A stretch of DNA of 64,000 nucleotides from Bathynomus jamesi (GCA_023014485.1 JAJOZX010000193.1:1355001-1419000), one strand, 5' to 3'. Counted from the first letter of the stretch, positions 12,092 to 23,925 are shown. The notes: generated from the sequence alone by a model not told the origin. Translations and numbers: made by a program.

Positions 12092-12189
12092 CAGGGCGTT
12101 CAAAAAGCAACGCAACCCATTGGACAATGTATATATCATTGTAACCTACCCTTTTCTATTTTGGATTGAGTTTCTTTTTGAACACCCTG
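12092..12189. mobile_element. 98-bp Tc1/mariner-type MITE
   Basis: Inverted ends CAGGG(C/T)GTTCAAAAAG flanked by TA on both sides. No coding capacity. Confidence 0.65.
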
Positions 12190-12495
12190 TAATTATAATC
12201 CTACCTCTGAAGAATGGTTAATCTTGGATTCCTTTCCATGGTCTGGTGTTTTAAACTTCCTGAAATATACCAAGCATTAAATGAGCCTTTTACTCCTACT
12301 TTTTATCAATGCATTTTATTTACTTGAACATAAATGCTATAAAATACAAATTAATGTCAACGATGAACTGCATACATCACAAAATTAAAAGCAATCGTTA
12401 TTTCATGATCAAAATATGTCTCCAAATCACAGTTTACTCTTTATACAAGTTAACTACAAAGTACTGTATTTATTATTTTTCTCAACGTATGTATG

Positions 12496-13055
12496 GAACT
12501 TTGGGTCTTTCCTGTTTCAGTAATTGTTTCCGATTTTTATGAAAACAACGTGATACATACAATTTTTCACGCTGATTTCAAAATTATAAACCATTTCATC
12601 GAGAAATACTTAGGTTAAGTTAGGCTTATTAGCATTTGATGTTTTCTAGGGCACTGTTTTTCTTTCGGTATTAAGTTATATTCTTGTAAAAAACTTACTG
12701 CATTTTCTTGTCTCAGTCTTCCTATATAATTCTATAAAATTAAATTTGTCAGTCATTGGAAAGTAAAAAGATGTTGAACTATATAGTCTATGCTTGCAGC
12801 GGAAGAACAAAATAGATGCGCAACGCCACCGTTTAAAAAATAGCCTAGCCTATGCTTGCAGTGATTACACCGTTCTAGTACTTTTTGTAGTATTCTAGAA
12901 TTTACTTTCATTTCTGCACATTATAACTTTTTGGTTATATTTTTCTCGATGAAATGGTTTATAATTTTGAAATCAGCGTGGAAAACTGTACATATCACGT
13001 TGTTTTCATAAAAATCGGAAACAGTTAATGAAACAGGAAAGATCCGGAACTTTAA
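12496..13055. repeat. fold-back repeat with 110-bp arms
   Basis: The left arm (12496-12606) and right arm (12943-13055) are inverted copies, sharing TTTCGATTTTTATG-like and CCATTTCATCGAG segments. The spacer is about 335 bp and holds a short direct repeat (CTATGCTTGCAG at about 12790 and 12846). Confidence 0.7.
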
Positions 13056-13059
13056 ATTC

Positions 13060-13740
13060 AAAACCTAATTAACCGGCTTACCTCCAACTTTAAGACCAAG
13101 CTCTTTAGGTTAACCAATGAAGTTCGCGATTTACGGGTTAAAAACTAACGTACTCAGTAGTCGCAAAGTAGAATCAAATTAAAAAATGGTAGCTAGTATC
13201 TATCACGACATTCCACATTTTTACTCGAATATCAACCAACCACACATACATGGGACGCTTCGAAATACATCTACACCCCTTATCACAATACTTATTTACT
13301 ATCTACTGTTTCAGTGACCTTGACTCAATTTAAGATGCCCAAAGGAAGATGCCAAATTATTGTTTAACAGTTTTTTGTATTTCACAAGAACTTTATATTC
13401 GTAACAAATAGGTTTTAGTAACACTTCTCGGAATCCAAATTAGGACGATTAACTCGTTCCAATTAATTTTTTTTTTTTTTTAATCTCATAAACGAACAAG
13501 AATATCGGTTATTCAGAAATAGCAGTAATGGGGGATGTAGTAGTGGGTTGATTATTGGGTCGAACGATCACTGAGACGGTTTTCACTGTTATCGATCCCC
13601 ATTCACAAGAAAAAGTAATGGTATGTAGTGACAATCATAAGTATTCGTACGGAGAAATATTTGTTATATTCGTCTTTATCTTTTGTACCCGTACATAGAA
13701 ATTGAGAAATTTTAGTCCATTTTTCGAAAGAAAATTGCTG
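13060..13740. other. non-coding stretch
   Basis: AT-rich; no gene, RNA or element boundary recognised. Confidence 0.4.
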
Positions 13741-13744
13741 CAAT

Positions 13745-14190
13745 TCATTCAGATTCGAAGGGTTTTCCTTGCGGACAGCTTTTTTTTTTCAAATCAAACC
13801 ATAAATTCTCGATTAAATTGAGATCTGGGCTTTGACAGACACTTGAGAAGCTTGAAATACTTTTATTTTGGATCATTATCTTGTTGCAGTACCCACTTGC
13901 GACCCATTCGTAACTCCCGAACTGAAGGAAACACACTTTCTTCTAAAATTTCCTGATATTTCTTCAAATTCAAGATTCCGTTGATGATAAACTTTCATGG
14001 ACCAGAAGCACGAAAATATCCTCAAAGCAGCAAATCACCACAACCACGTTCAGCCGTAGGAAGGATTCCCCGCCCCCCATGGTATATAGTAGTGATTTTC
14101 ACCAAACATACCATAGCAATAACAGATCCCTTAAGATCTGTAGACAGCTCTTCACCACGACGATCCATTGTTTACTAACGACTCGTACAG
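13745..14190 (-). pseudogene. Tc1-like transposase remnant
   Basis: Minus-strand reading shows KYQEILEESVFPSVRELR followed by VLQQDNDPK (second catalytic Asp) and then, in another frame, SPDLNLIENLWFDLKKKS with the final Glu of the DD34E family. A stop directly follows QQDNDPK and at least one frameshift is present. Terminal repeats were not found. Confidence 0.75.
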
Positions 14191-14433
14191 TCATTCGTCT
14201 TCCATGAAGATTCACAGAAAATTCTAGAATTCAGAATTGCCATCAATTTCTAATCAATAAACAGCCAACTACTGATAAAAATTTTTAAATTATTCAAGCC
14301 TGAGGTGGACACACACAATTAAATAATTTTGTAAATAAATGTACGAAAACTTGTGCATTTTCACTACTACTTACTGATAGAGGCGGGGCCACCAGCTTGA
14401 CCTCCGTGAGAAGAGAGACCAACGCACGAAACA

Positions 14434-14466
14434 TAAGGTAAGGTAAGGTAAGGTAAGGTAAGGTAC
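14434..14466. repeat. (AAGGT)n microsatellite
   Basis: Six to seven direct copies of AAGGT. Confidence 0.9.
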
Positions 14467-14687
14467 TTATCTTCAAATTCTTTGATGTTTTAAATTACAT
14501 GTTGAAGTTAAACTAAATTTTTATTTGTTAAATTTTCATAACTATCCTATACATGGTACAAAAGATAAGGACGAATATAACTGAAATGTTTCTCTGTGCG
14601 AATACTTATAAGCGCCACTGTGTATACTGGTACAATCGTAAAAGCTGTTGGAAATGTGAAATATAAATATCCTATGCGAAGAATTTA

Positions 14688-14990
14688 CGGACCTTTTCCA
14701 GTTTGTGTACCGTTTTTCATATAATTTATTTTTGAGAATATTTTTGTTAAAACTAACTAAAATATCACGACTTAACCTAACCAATTATCAAGGGCGTACA
14801 GTTGATCTATTATTAATTATAACATTGTTTGTTTCTGGAATAGTATTTACTATTTACTAATAATAGATCAACTGTACGCTCTTGATAATTGGTTAGGTTA
14901 AGTCGTGATATTTTCGTTAGTTTTAACAAAAATATTCTCAAAAATAAATTATATGAAAAACGGTACACAAACTGGGAAAAGGTCCGAATT
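14688..14990. repeat. near-perfect fold-back, ~128-bp arms
   Basis: The arms (about 14688-14815 and 14862-14990) are inverted copies with few differences. Shared pieces include GATCAACTGTACG and AACCTAACCAATTATCAAG. The spacer is about 45 bp. Could be a MITE or a transcribed hairpin. Confidence 0.8.
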
Positions 14991-15283
14991 TACTACTATA
15001 CCGGTATAAGAGTCTACAATAAATAACCGATGTCTCTGGAAGAAACAAGAATTTGAACTTCAAAAAAGCAGAACAGTACTCTTACGGAAGTTATCTGAAG
15101 TAAATTTTGCTCTATGAAAATTGTACCGTCTTTAAATGTAGCATTAAGTAAATAATTGGGTAATTAGGAGTGACGAGAGGTCGTCATTACGTAGACGCGA
15201 TCGATCTATTATATATTTCTGAAATTATACAATTTGATGCTGTTAATTTCCTCAATGTTGCGATGCCCCAGGGATTATGCCTG

Positions 15284-15400
15284 CGGCTACGTCGTGGCCA
15301 GTGTCGCAACACTGTCCCGGTGCAGCGACCAGCAAAGTTAAGCGACATTAGATCTCTGTAGTAGTTTGATGGTGAACTGGACCTCTATATCAATCTTTTA
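15284..15400 (+). mobile_element. 5S rRNA-derived SINE, copy 2 (3' truncated)
   Basis: Begins GGCTACGTCGTGGCCAGTGT and contains AGCAAAGTTAAGCGACATTA and a box resembling GTTGGATGGGTGACC. The SINE tail is absent. Confidence 0.7.
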
Positions 15401-16663
15401 CTCCTTGTTTAAATGCATTAATTCCAGTTACAATCATCCGTGCGCGAAAAACATTAATTTCACGTTTACTGTTCGGGGGTGATGTGGAAAGTGGCTCAAA
15501 TAGCCGTAAAACAAACAAAAAAACATCTTTATTGCGGATCATTCACAATCCATAGCCACTTAACCTAACATACAAATAGAATCTTACGTATTATACACTG
15601 AACTTAATACAAAAATAAGGCCAACATAACCACTTAACCTAGCATAGTTTGATTAATTATCTGACAATTTTATGTACTGTATATATTGTTATTACACGAG
15701 ACATCATTAACTTAAAAAGACTAACTGTAAATTATGCTATCGTCATAAAAATTTACATTTTATTCCTAAATATTTTTTAAGGACTGCTTTGTTGAAGAAC
15801 GAGTAAGTTCCTAAAAATACTGATCTTATTATAAAAGAAAATGTTATACTGAGAATTCGTGTCAAATTACAAAACAGGAAATTCAATCTTTGATGCTGAG
15901 GATACATATTTAATGGAAACATTTGGGGGCACTTTTTTTTCTTTACAGCAAAAACAAGAATTCCAATTACCACATTTACAAGAAGCAATATCAAATAGTT
16001 GTTCCGAATGTTCCTGAAATGACTTCAATTTACTTTTGTAACTTTCAGAATTCCTTTTTAGCAAAGCTGGGCACAAACCGTTAATCCGTTAATCGTTAAT
16101 TAACGAAGTTAACTTTTTCGTTAACGATTTACCTTTTAAGTTAACTTTGAAAATCATTATCCGACTAATTAACTTCCGTTACATTTAACTTCCGTTAACT
16201 CAAATCCGTTAACCCAAAAAATTCATAAATAAACGTTTAAAAGTTTATATTATTTTCAGTGCTGAGCAGGTGCGCAATTAATCCGCCACTGTTAATAGTG
16301 ATGAACGAATTTCCATTTCCGCAGTGCAAAATCAGACGATATATTTGTTTCCGTCGCTACAATTTGTGTCTTACCAAATATGGTAGTTATTTATGGCATT
16401 GGTTTGAGCAAAACATGGTCGACTGTAAAATCAGGCGGAAAGATTTGCCATTTGAGTTGAATGTTTCAACTTCTTTCAAGAAATATCACGAGCATTTTAA
16501 GGCACTTTCAATAATATATATGTAACAATTACAACAAATAACTACATTCGTTTCATTTGCAGTCTGTCTCTTGCGCAACATGTTTGTGCTAGTGAATATT
16601 TAAAAATAATCGTTGTCAAGTAAGTCATGTATATTTATAATATGTCTGTGAGTACCTTATTAG

Positions 16664-17590
16664 CAGGGGTGCAGTGCTGCCGGAGCGTGCCGGAGCGCCG
16701 CTCCGGCACCTCTGCAACAGGAAGTTTGGAGGAATTACCATAACAAGCAACAAAAAAATTGTCTCCATTAATTATCAACAGTTTCTTACTAGTCTTGTGA
16801 ACAATTTGCAGCACCGTATGTTCACGACAACATCCATGAAAGGTTCTCAAACTTCTGAACCTCAAAGTATGTATAAATCACTGCTAAATGAAATGTATGT
16901 CCTTGAAAAAGACTACTGGCCTGATGAAATACCACCTAATTACGGAGAAGCTGAAATCTCATCTCTCTGTAAGAGGTTTAAGCTTTCTTCTTACTCTGTA
17001 CTAAATGCCTTTAGAGACTATGTGGAAGATCATGGGCGCCGCATCCCCCAAGATTTACACCCATTACTGAGCTGTTCACAAGTTATTCCTATTAGTACTG
17101 CTGTGTGTGAGAGGGGATTCAGTCACATGAACTTGATAATAACAACAACACGCTCAAGAATTCTCATAAATCATGTATCAGCGCTTATGTTTGTTAAACT
17201 ACATGGACCTCCTCTAGTTCAGTGGAATCCTGAGCCATATGCCATATCATGGCTGCGGTACCACAGATCGGCAGATGACACCAGGACAAGAGTTGCTTCA
17301 GACCCCCGAAAACATATCACGCCTGACCCTTTGTGGAAATTATTGTGAAACTTCCCACTGGTGGTATTTGGTAAGCACTAAGTAGTTTTAACTTCTTAAA
17401 TTGATAAAATACATGATTGCTCTTTTTTCTTTATTTGCTTGATAATTATATTTATTTTATGATAATTAGTGAGTGCAAACACGAAATACTTAGTCATCGT
17501 GTGGCATATATAGAAACAGGATAGGAAATGGCAGGCTTTTGTCAGGCCCACCAGGGCTCCGGCACCTATAAAATTGGCACTGCACCCCTG
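16664..17590 (+). mobile_element. hAT-B, 927 bp, inside hAT-A
   Basis: Flanked by the exact 8-bp duplication CTTATTAG (16656-16663 and 17591-17598). Inverted ends CAGGGGTGCAGTGC. Internally deleted: it keeps only the transposase C-terminus. Confidence 0.92.
16674..17348 (+). pseudogene. hAT-B transposase C-terminal remnant
   Basis: The first 60 bases read terminal repeat sequence. The recognisable part begins around PDEIPPNYGEAEISSLCKRF and carries the hAT C-terminal block VIPISTAVCERGFSHMNLI followed by TRSRILINHVSALMFVKLHG. This matches the KIAA1586/ZBED-like group of hAT proteins as I remember it. The BED finger and the catalytic N-terminal half are missing. Confidence 0.8.
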
Positions 17591-17643
17591 CTTATTAGTA
17601 GTCTCCTTGATACATTTCAAGAACCATAAAACTGATCAGGTAA

Positions 17644-18233
17644 GATTTCAATTCTCATGTCACTTTGATGACATAAATTAAGTCAATTGATGTCTGGAGG
17701 ATGACGAATGCCAGCTGGCTGCTGCCTTCCATCCCAGGTTTCGCCTCATCTGGTTGGACAAGTATGACAACACCAAGGTCGCCAGGGTGAGGAAAAGCAT
17801 GGAGGGTACAGTCGAGGAGGCCATGAAGCAGCAGTCCAACGAAGTGGGCAGCAACAGTGGAGGCAGCAACAACGAGGAGGAGGAGGATGACTTCTTCAGT
17901 GCTGTCATCCAGACAAAAGAGAGCAGCAGAAGCCACAGGCCACTCAAGGGCAAGGCCCAGAACTTGGTCAAGACCTGGCTGGAGACCAACTCCAAGGACT
18001 TGCTGACAGATGCTGCCTTCTTGGGTGAGCAAGTGTTGGTGGACTTGTTCATCAAGTTCAACACAGCCATCCCCTCCAGTGCTGCAGTGGAGCGTTTGTT
18101 CTCTATGGGCAAGGACATCCTGAGGGCCAAGAGATCATCCCTGTCTGATGAAAACTTTGATATGCTAATTTTCATGAAGGGCAACATGCATCTCATGGAC
18201 AAAATGGAGAACGAGAAGAAGAGGGAAAATTAA
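17644..18233 (+). pseudogene. hAT-A transposase C-terminal fragment (hATC domain)
   Basis: Reads CQLAAAFHPRFRLIWLDKYD, then an acidic linker (NNEEEEDDFF), then the hAT C-terminal dimerisation motif IPSSAAVERLFSMGKDILRA with SLSDENFDMLIFMKGN. The rest of the transposase is missing, so this is a partial gene. Confidence 0.85.
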
Positions 18234-19369
18234 ATTATATATATATTGTGTTTTTCATTTTTTTTATAATAAAAGTTAACGTTAACGGTTTATCGGTAAC
18301 TTCCGTTACATGTTTAACGGATTAACGGTTAACGGATTAACAGTTAACGAAGTTAACTTTTTGGTTAACGGTGCCCACCACTGCTTTTTAGTTTACCTGT
18401 TTTAAGTAAGGTCTTGTACTTATTATGATAGTTTTTGAGCATATCATGTATTCTTTTCCTTGATAAAGTTGGGATTGAAGCTGTGAGCCATATCTCTTGA
18501 AGTTTGGAAATGATGTCATTGGCAATAATCTGGAATGGAGGATTTTGGCCTGTCATTTTTCTGTTGCTCCGGTGCCAGAGATAAGCTCTTAGCACATCTC
18601 CATAAGTAGGTAGAACATTATTAACAAAATCTGCTGGTTGACCGATGCTATGGCATTTTGCTAACGTTCTGGTTACTTTTGAAGGTTTCTTTTCAGACAT
18701 TATAAATCTATTTACGATATTTACCAACTAACTGCGGGTAAATGGTGATATACCACGGTTGATGAACAAGTTATAACACAACCTCTCGCCACACGTGACA
18801 CACAACAACTGACAACGTCGCTTCCTTTCCCAGCTTATATAGGGTAGGGAACGGGGGATGTAGCAGTGTGCAGTGTGCAATGCACAGTGTGCATTTTATA
18901 TAATGTTCATTGTTCAATGACTGCTATTAATTTACTCAAGCCTATAATAGTGTTCTCAGGGTTGTTTGCACAGAAATATACCGGAATTAACATTTGTATA
19001 ACATCTTGTTAAAACTTGCTTTAAATCAATATTTTGGATATTTTAACGGCTAAGACGCCACCGGAAGTTATTAACAGATTGTGCTGAAATTTTTATTGTT
19101 TATTTTGCAAGTCTTTAAAACCATTTTCCAATCTACCCCGTTCAAAAATACTCACAAATATAATTATGAATATTTTTTTCAAATATCGTATTTTTGTGTG
19201 TTTTTAGACCTATTTTTCGATTTTTAAGGACTCGCTGCCACTGGAAGGTATTGACGTAGATAAAAAAAAAATTTTACACACTTTATTTTCTCTCCAAATC
19301 GCAACTTTTCCGCACTACTCCCAATCAAATATCGAAAAAAGTGTAAAAACGAGCCGCCCTATTGAACAG

Positions 19370-19789
19370 TCTTCTTCAAGTGCGGCTAACAGCGGGTCAT
19401 CATCAAACTCAGCAGGGCGTCCAGAGCGTGCTGCATCTGTCAAACAGCAGTCACCATTCCTAAACTTTTGAAACCATCTTTGACATTTCCTCACATGCAG
19501 AATATCGTTGCCATAAACGTCCCGAATGTTTCGCGTTGCTTCAGTAGCACTATTCCCTTTTTTTGAACTAGTAAAGCATTATATGCCTGATATGTTCTTC
19601 TGATACCGCCATGTTTATGAGGGGTTCACCGTTCACATAAAGCAAAACACGTCTTCACTGGTCAAGGTCTGTAAAGTATGTAGCGAAACACGATAGATAT
19701 AACCTTCGAAAAATTTATGCTTAAACCGAGTAGGACTAGTTTAAACTTAATCTATCGTAAAAAACGACATTACTTATGGGATGACCTGA
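19370..19789 (-). mobile_element. truncated mariner, 5' 420 bp
   Basis: Minus-strand copy of the first third of the mariner at 9317, with the same inverted end (GGTCATCCCATAAGTAATG) next to TA at 19790. It is cut at 19370, where the AGGGCGGCTCG element begins. It encodes the helix-turn-helix part only, with frameshifts. Confidence 0.85.
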
Positions 19790-19791
19790 TA

Positions 19792-20315
19792 CATTAAGAA
19801 CTGGAGAATTCGTCTCGACTGACAACGGAAACCAGAGAATTGGCAATCCTACTTCACATTTACTCATTTAATTCAGTATTTCCCTTTTAAAATGGGCAAT
19901 AAACACAGGAATACCACAGGCGTATACTCTCATGCAGAATAATAAAATTAATAAATCTTAAGAGCCGAACTCATCACAAACTGTCACGCGTCTTTTCAAT
20001 TATTACGCCCCCCACATCAACTGAAGATGATTACATCGTGGCACTGAAAATGCTCTTCGAAATTATTTCAATAGTAAATGGTAACTACTCCAAACTGCGA
20101 CATTTCAAACTATTCGTGTTTTCTTCCTCCTCCAAAAGATCTCAACCTGGTATTTTTAAAACCTGTCTGACAGCCGTGTGGGATATTTAATAGGGAGCAA
20201 AGGGAAGTTAACAAAAGAGGGTAGTAATGCTTCTCGTGTTGAAGAAAAAAAAAAGAAAAAGTTGTTACACGTTCGAAAAGGGCGACCCGAAAAATTTATA
20301 TGCGCGACCCAAACT
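19792..20315. other. non-coding stretch
   Basis: No gene or element recognised; AT-rich. Confidence 0.4.
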
Positions 20316-20320
20316 CGAGA

Positions 20321-20478
20321 AGCTACCTCGTGGTCATGTCCAAGCATCGGTTCCCGTCGATCAGCGAAGTTGAGCGACAATGGGCCAGTAATTGGATGGG
20401 TGATTGTCCTCTACGTCCAAATGATGTAGCGAGCCGTGGTTTGGATCCCTCGTAAAGGTGTAGGTCCCACTGTCACAA
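20321..20478 (+). mobile_element. 5S rRNA-derived SINE, copy 3
   Basis: Contains GATCAGCGAAGTTGAGCGAC, TTGGATGGGTGATTGTCC, GTGGTTTGGATCCCTCG and TGTAGGTCCCACTGTCA in family order. Truncated at the 3' end. Confidence 0.75.
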
Positions 20479-20832
20479 TTTCTGCAGTTACGAATATTAA
20501 GCCCCAAAACAATATATTTTTGATCGTTTGATCTTGAGACTCCGGATCAAACGTGCAGCATTGTCAACCCTAATTTAAAATCTTTTACAATTTAGTGGAT
20601 CACATTCATAATAGAATTAAATACTTTGCCCCTCAAAGACTGACAGTTACGATCTGTAATTTTGGGCTGCGAAAATATTTAAAACCAATTAATAAAAATT
20701 AATATAAATCTCAAAAGAACCGAAATATAGGAATTAATAAATAATCAGTCGGAAGGACCAGAAACTGAAATGGCACAGCGCTCAGGCCAACTAAAGCGGC
20801 TCATTCCGATAACTCCTGGATTATTATTTTAT

Positions 20833-20924
20833 TACCAGCACCATGGGGAGTCGAACTCCCGACCCCGGTCTCTTCATTTCGCTTACAAATGAAACTGTTT
20901 CCCACTGAGCAACGGACGCTGGCA
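20833..20924 (-). mobile_element. tRNA-derived SINE or tRNA pseudogene
   Basis: Minus strand shows an A-box-like TTGCTCAGTGGGAAACAG and a B-box GAGTTCGACTCCC. The arms do not form a clean acceptor stem. Probably a SINE head. Confidence 0.55.
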
Positions 20925-21134
20925 AATATATGAATTCCAACCTAGAGCTCTTACGAGATAATTGGCAAAGGTTTTACTAAACTTTCATGAAAAATTCAAA
21001 GCATATAAATACTACGACGCAATTATAGGTTGTATAACTTTTGTTAATTCTTCTTATTGTTAAATAATAACCTAAAGGGGGAAATTATGGTTTGAGTTGC
21101 TTTGAAGCAGACTACGTATATGTAAACTACTAAT

Positions 21135-21361
21135 CAGTGGCGGCTCGTGACTAAAAATTCTAGGGGTGCTGTCTCTAAGAATGGGTTGAAATAATTACTG
21201 AAATAAAAGGATGAGCATTGAGCAATGAATAAAAGTTTCAAAAGTTATTGAAAAAGTTATTCAGTGACCTCATCCTTATATTGTTCTTGATTATTTCAAT
21301 TGTAAATAAAAAATTTAGGGGTGCTGCAGTTCCGCAGTGTCTACCAACGAGCCGCCACTGC
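21135..21361. mobile_element. hAT-type MITE, 227 bp
   Basis: Inverted ends CAGTGGCGGCTCG/CGAGCCGCCACTG. Flanks CTACTAAT (21127-21134) and GTACTAAT (21362-21369) form an 8-bp duplication with one mismatch. A similar left end occurs at 31313. Confidence 0.8.
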
Positions 21362-21369
21362 GTACTAAT

Positions 21370-21941
21370 ATCGTGTTATCAACGCAATTCACACGGAACC
21401 ACCACTGGCCGAAGTTAAGTTTAAGTAAGCAAATTCAAGACAAGGGCCTAATTACCAGAACTAAACAAAACCAGTCTTTCGAGCAATGAGGACTACGTCA
21501 CAAGTATTACACTTAAACAATACAAGTTTGAAGATATTTTTTTAGATGTTCTTAAAATGTAAATGAAAAGTTGGTTCTCATTAAAATATTTATTCAAAGA
21601 AAATTATTTTGAACTTTGCATTTGAGGGGAACCTTAAACTTTCCTATAAAAACAAGTTTTCAAGAATTAATCTTCATTATGTTTTGGTTATTAATATAAA
21701 GATAAATTAACAGATTAGGCGGAGTTCCTGGAACATCGCAATAATAATAACGATCATCAAACTATATATAATTTCAGAAAGATGAACACAATAACATCCA
21801 CTTGTAATGCCAAAGTATTATTTGTTTAATGTATTTAAAGACGGTAGCATTTTCAGAGAACAAAATTTACTTGAAATGAGTCTTTTAGCAAGAATAGTTT
21901 AATGCGTTTTGTAGAAATGGTTAAAGTTATTCTAGTTTCTT
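21370..21941. other. non-coding stretch
   Basis: AT-rich; nothing recognised. Confidence 0.4.
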
Positions 21942-21944
21942 CGA

Positions 21945-22004
<60 letters not shown>

Positions 22005-22029
22005 ATATATATATATATATATATATATA
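21942..22029. repeat. (GAAA)n(TA)n compound microsatellite
   Basis: About sixteen GAAA units followed by about twelve AT units. The purine strand could form a triplex. Confidence 0.95.
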
Positions 22030-22492
22030 ACTTGTTAGAGTGAACTACTGCATACCAATGAAAAGAGTCTACACATGATCCTTCATCCCAATGATTAACC
22101 ACTTCTTCAAATTCCTCCTTACTCCCTCCTTCCAACATGGGGAGGTAATGGAAGATGGTTAAGCCTATTACGCACAATTCTGAAGTTCCCACAGTATTTC
22201 AGTCTCAAATTCAAAAACCAGAAGCGGTTGGAGAGGTGGTATCAGTCGCGATTACCGGAAAAGAACCCAAAGTAAATTCTGTTTATTAAAAGGTAATGAG
22301 AGAGAATGTTGGGGAAAACTGGAGTACATTCATCTGAATACAGTTTGGAGAAACCTGGAAAATTCAAGAACCCAGACGCACTTCAGATTCACTTCATAAA
22401 AGCCTTGTAATAGGTTAGGTCAAGTCTCCGAAGTGTGACTGGATTCTGGAATTTTACCCCCACCTAATTCATTTTTTCTATTATTACATTCA

Positions 22493-22690
22493 GGCTACGT
22501 CGTGGCCACGTCAAAACACGGGTTCCCGTTAGATCAGCGAAGTTAAGTAACGTTGGGACAAGGTAGCAATTGGATGGGTGACCTTCCTCTATATCCAGAT
22601 GATGTAGTGACCTGTGGGTCGGAATCAACGTAGTCTCCTCCGGCATATGATCTTAAGTGTTGCGAAGGAGGTTCAACAGCCCCATAAAAA
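22493..22690 (+). mobile_element. 5S rRNA-derived SINE, copy 4, near full length
   Basis: Runs from GGCTACGTCGTGGCCACGTC through GATCAGCGAAGTTAAGTAAC, AATTGGATGGGTGACC and the tail GTTGCGAAGGAGGTTCAAC to a short A-rich end. This defines the family length of about 195 bp. Confidence 0.82.
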
Positions 22691-22974
22691 TGCAAATACT
22701 ACATTTAAGAGTTAAAAGTGAGGATTCTCGAGACGAAAAATCTAATTTTTTAATTTAAGACCAAAATAACCAAAATGGTAACATACAATGTTCGATATCC
22801 CCAGAAGTGGGGATTAGGAGCCGAGATAGGGATACCTTAAAGGCTTAAATAATCAAGCGGATTATATTTATGTCCCGTAGCAGTAAACTCTACAGTCCAA
22901 ACGAGTTCGTCTTTGACGAATTACGTTCTAATGTTAAGACCGTTCTAATGTTGAAACTCAAAATTCATGAGACC

Positions 22975-23400
22975 TGACATCACAGTGTGTAATCATCTTT
23001 CATACGCGGAGTAACCCCTTGTAATCCGTCAGCATCACGCCACAAGACGAGCGTCTGTAAACATTTCATTTTTCCCAATTCGCCGTAGCCCCGCCTACCC
23101 GAGGCTATAAAAACCCTGAGAGCAGCAAAGGCAGGGCTCTTGGCCGCGTCACTGCCCCTCCGTGAGTGTCCCTGTGGCTACATCCTTTGTGATAGTTTTG
23201 TGAAGTGACACGCCTTTACCGTATAAATATTGCTTCTGCTGTGGTCTGTTAACAGTAAGGAATTAAACAAAAATTTACTTGTACTCTCTCAAACGTATTA
23301 ATGAAATAATAAAAAGCCGAGTGAACGTGGTTGTTTCCATTCACCGTGAAATTTACTTGGTGCACTTGATCGCAAATTATACACCTCCCTTCGAGAAGGG
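22975..23400 (+). mobile_element. possible solo LTR or LTR fragment
   Basis: A TATA box (GGCTATAAAAACC, about 23103) is followed about 180 bases later by AATAAAAAGCC. Further on comes TTACTTGGTGCACTTGATCG, which could be a primer-binding site. No gag or pol is adjacent and the LTR borders were not proved. Confidence 0.35.
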
Positions 23401-23418
23401 CTTAGTCAAGGTTATTCG

Positions 23419-23466
23419 ATGACGACCTTCCTTGACGACCTTCCTTGACGACCTTCCTTGACGACG
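23419..23466. repeat. 13-bp tandem repeat GACGACCTTCCTT
   Basis: Three direct copies and a partial fourth. Confidence 0.9.
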
Positions 23467-23730
23467 TAGCTAACCGAGAAAAGAATGATAAAGAAGAATT
23501 TACAATTATTGTGGGAAGTAGTGTAAGCTCAGGAACGCTTGACGTTTTAAATGGTCGAAAGCTCTACGGATAAAATTCCGTCTACCCATCGAGGGGACCA
23601 TGTCACCGGATTCAGGCCATTGTCAAATTCAACACTCCCGCACGACATTTATAGAGACCTAAATTTAAGTCACTTGTAACCCAATCGGGTATTAAAATAA
23701 TAAATCTGATAGAAAGTTCAAGGTTGATGG

Positions 23731-23925
23731 GTTGTTTAACATCCTTCGTAACACTTAAGGTCATATGACGGAGGGGACCTACAGCTTTACCTGGTATCCG
23801 AACCACTACATAATCTAGACGCAGAGCATGGTCTCCCATCCAACTACTCTCCAGACACAATGTCGCTCAACTTCGTTGATCGACCGGAAGCGGTGTTACG
23901 ACACTGGCCACGACGTAGTACTGGA
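23731..23925 (-). mobile_element. 5S rRNA-derived SINE, copy 5, full length
   Basis: Minus-strand copy with the 5S-like core, the tRNA-like middle (GGTTCGGATACC region) and the tail TTACGAAGGATGTTAAAC. Copies 1, 4 and 6 share the same layout. Confidence 0.8.

Larger units (their letters stand above)
16062..18383 (+). mobile_element. hAT-A transposon, 2322 bp, inside the uncharacterised transposon
   Basis: Flanked by the exact 8-bp duplication CTTTTTAG (16054-16061 and 18384-18391). The ends read CAAAGCTGGGCAC on the left and, reversed, CAGTGGTGGGCAC on the right. Both subterminal regions are full of GTTAACG-type repeats, likely transposase sites. The only surviving coding part is the C-terminal dimerisation domain at 17754-18233. 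Another hAT is inserted at 16664. Confidence 0.9.
15867..18700 (-). pseudogene. transposase N-terminal part, split by hAT insertion
   Basis: Starts at ATG 18700 (MSEKKPSKVTRTLAK). It runs to 18392, is interrupted by hAT-A, and resumes from 16053 to a stop at 15867. Removing the insert and one 8-bp duplication leaves the frame open across the join. The region LPTYGDVLRAYLW followed by IPTLSRKRIHDML, and the Cys-rich segment LFDIASCKCGNWNSC, align in order with LPTYNCIMKDYLF, LPIVSHTRVLQMM and LFDICTCKCKEFRRC of the 43-46 kb transposase. The catalytic part is missing, so it is a truncated relic. Confidence 0.7.
15524..19369 (-). mobile_element. uncharacterised DNA transposon (AGGGCGGCTCG family), broken by nested hATs
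   Basis: The right end (19369, on the minus strand) starts AGGGCGGCTCGTTTTTACAC. The first 470 bp match the 583-bp element at 37627-38209, which has these sequences as inverted termini. The minus-strand gene at 18700-15867 is homologous to the N-terminus of the transposase at 43427-45599. The left terminus was not found. AATAAA on the minus strand at 15524-15529 may end the transcript. The element abuts a mariner fragment at 19370 with no recovered remainder of that mariner on the other side. Confidence 0.6.

Noticed and set aside
16062..16240. CRISPR-like array from repeated GTTAACG
   Set aside because: Irregular subterminal repeats of a hAT transposon in a eukaryotic genome; no spacers.
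17655..18202. Two minus-strand ORFs of 125 and 174 codons
   Set aside because: Antisense shadows of the hAT-A dimerisation domain, which has clear family motifs on the plus strand.
18365..18727. A host gene for the ORF starting MSEKKPSK
   Set aside because: It aligns block by block with the N-terminus of the 43-46 kb transposase, and its downstream part is interrupted by transposons.
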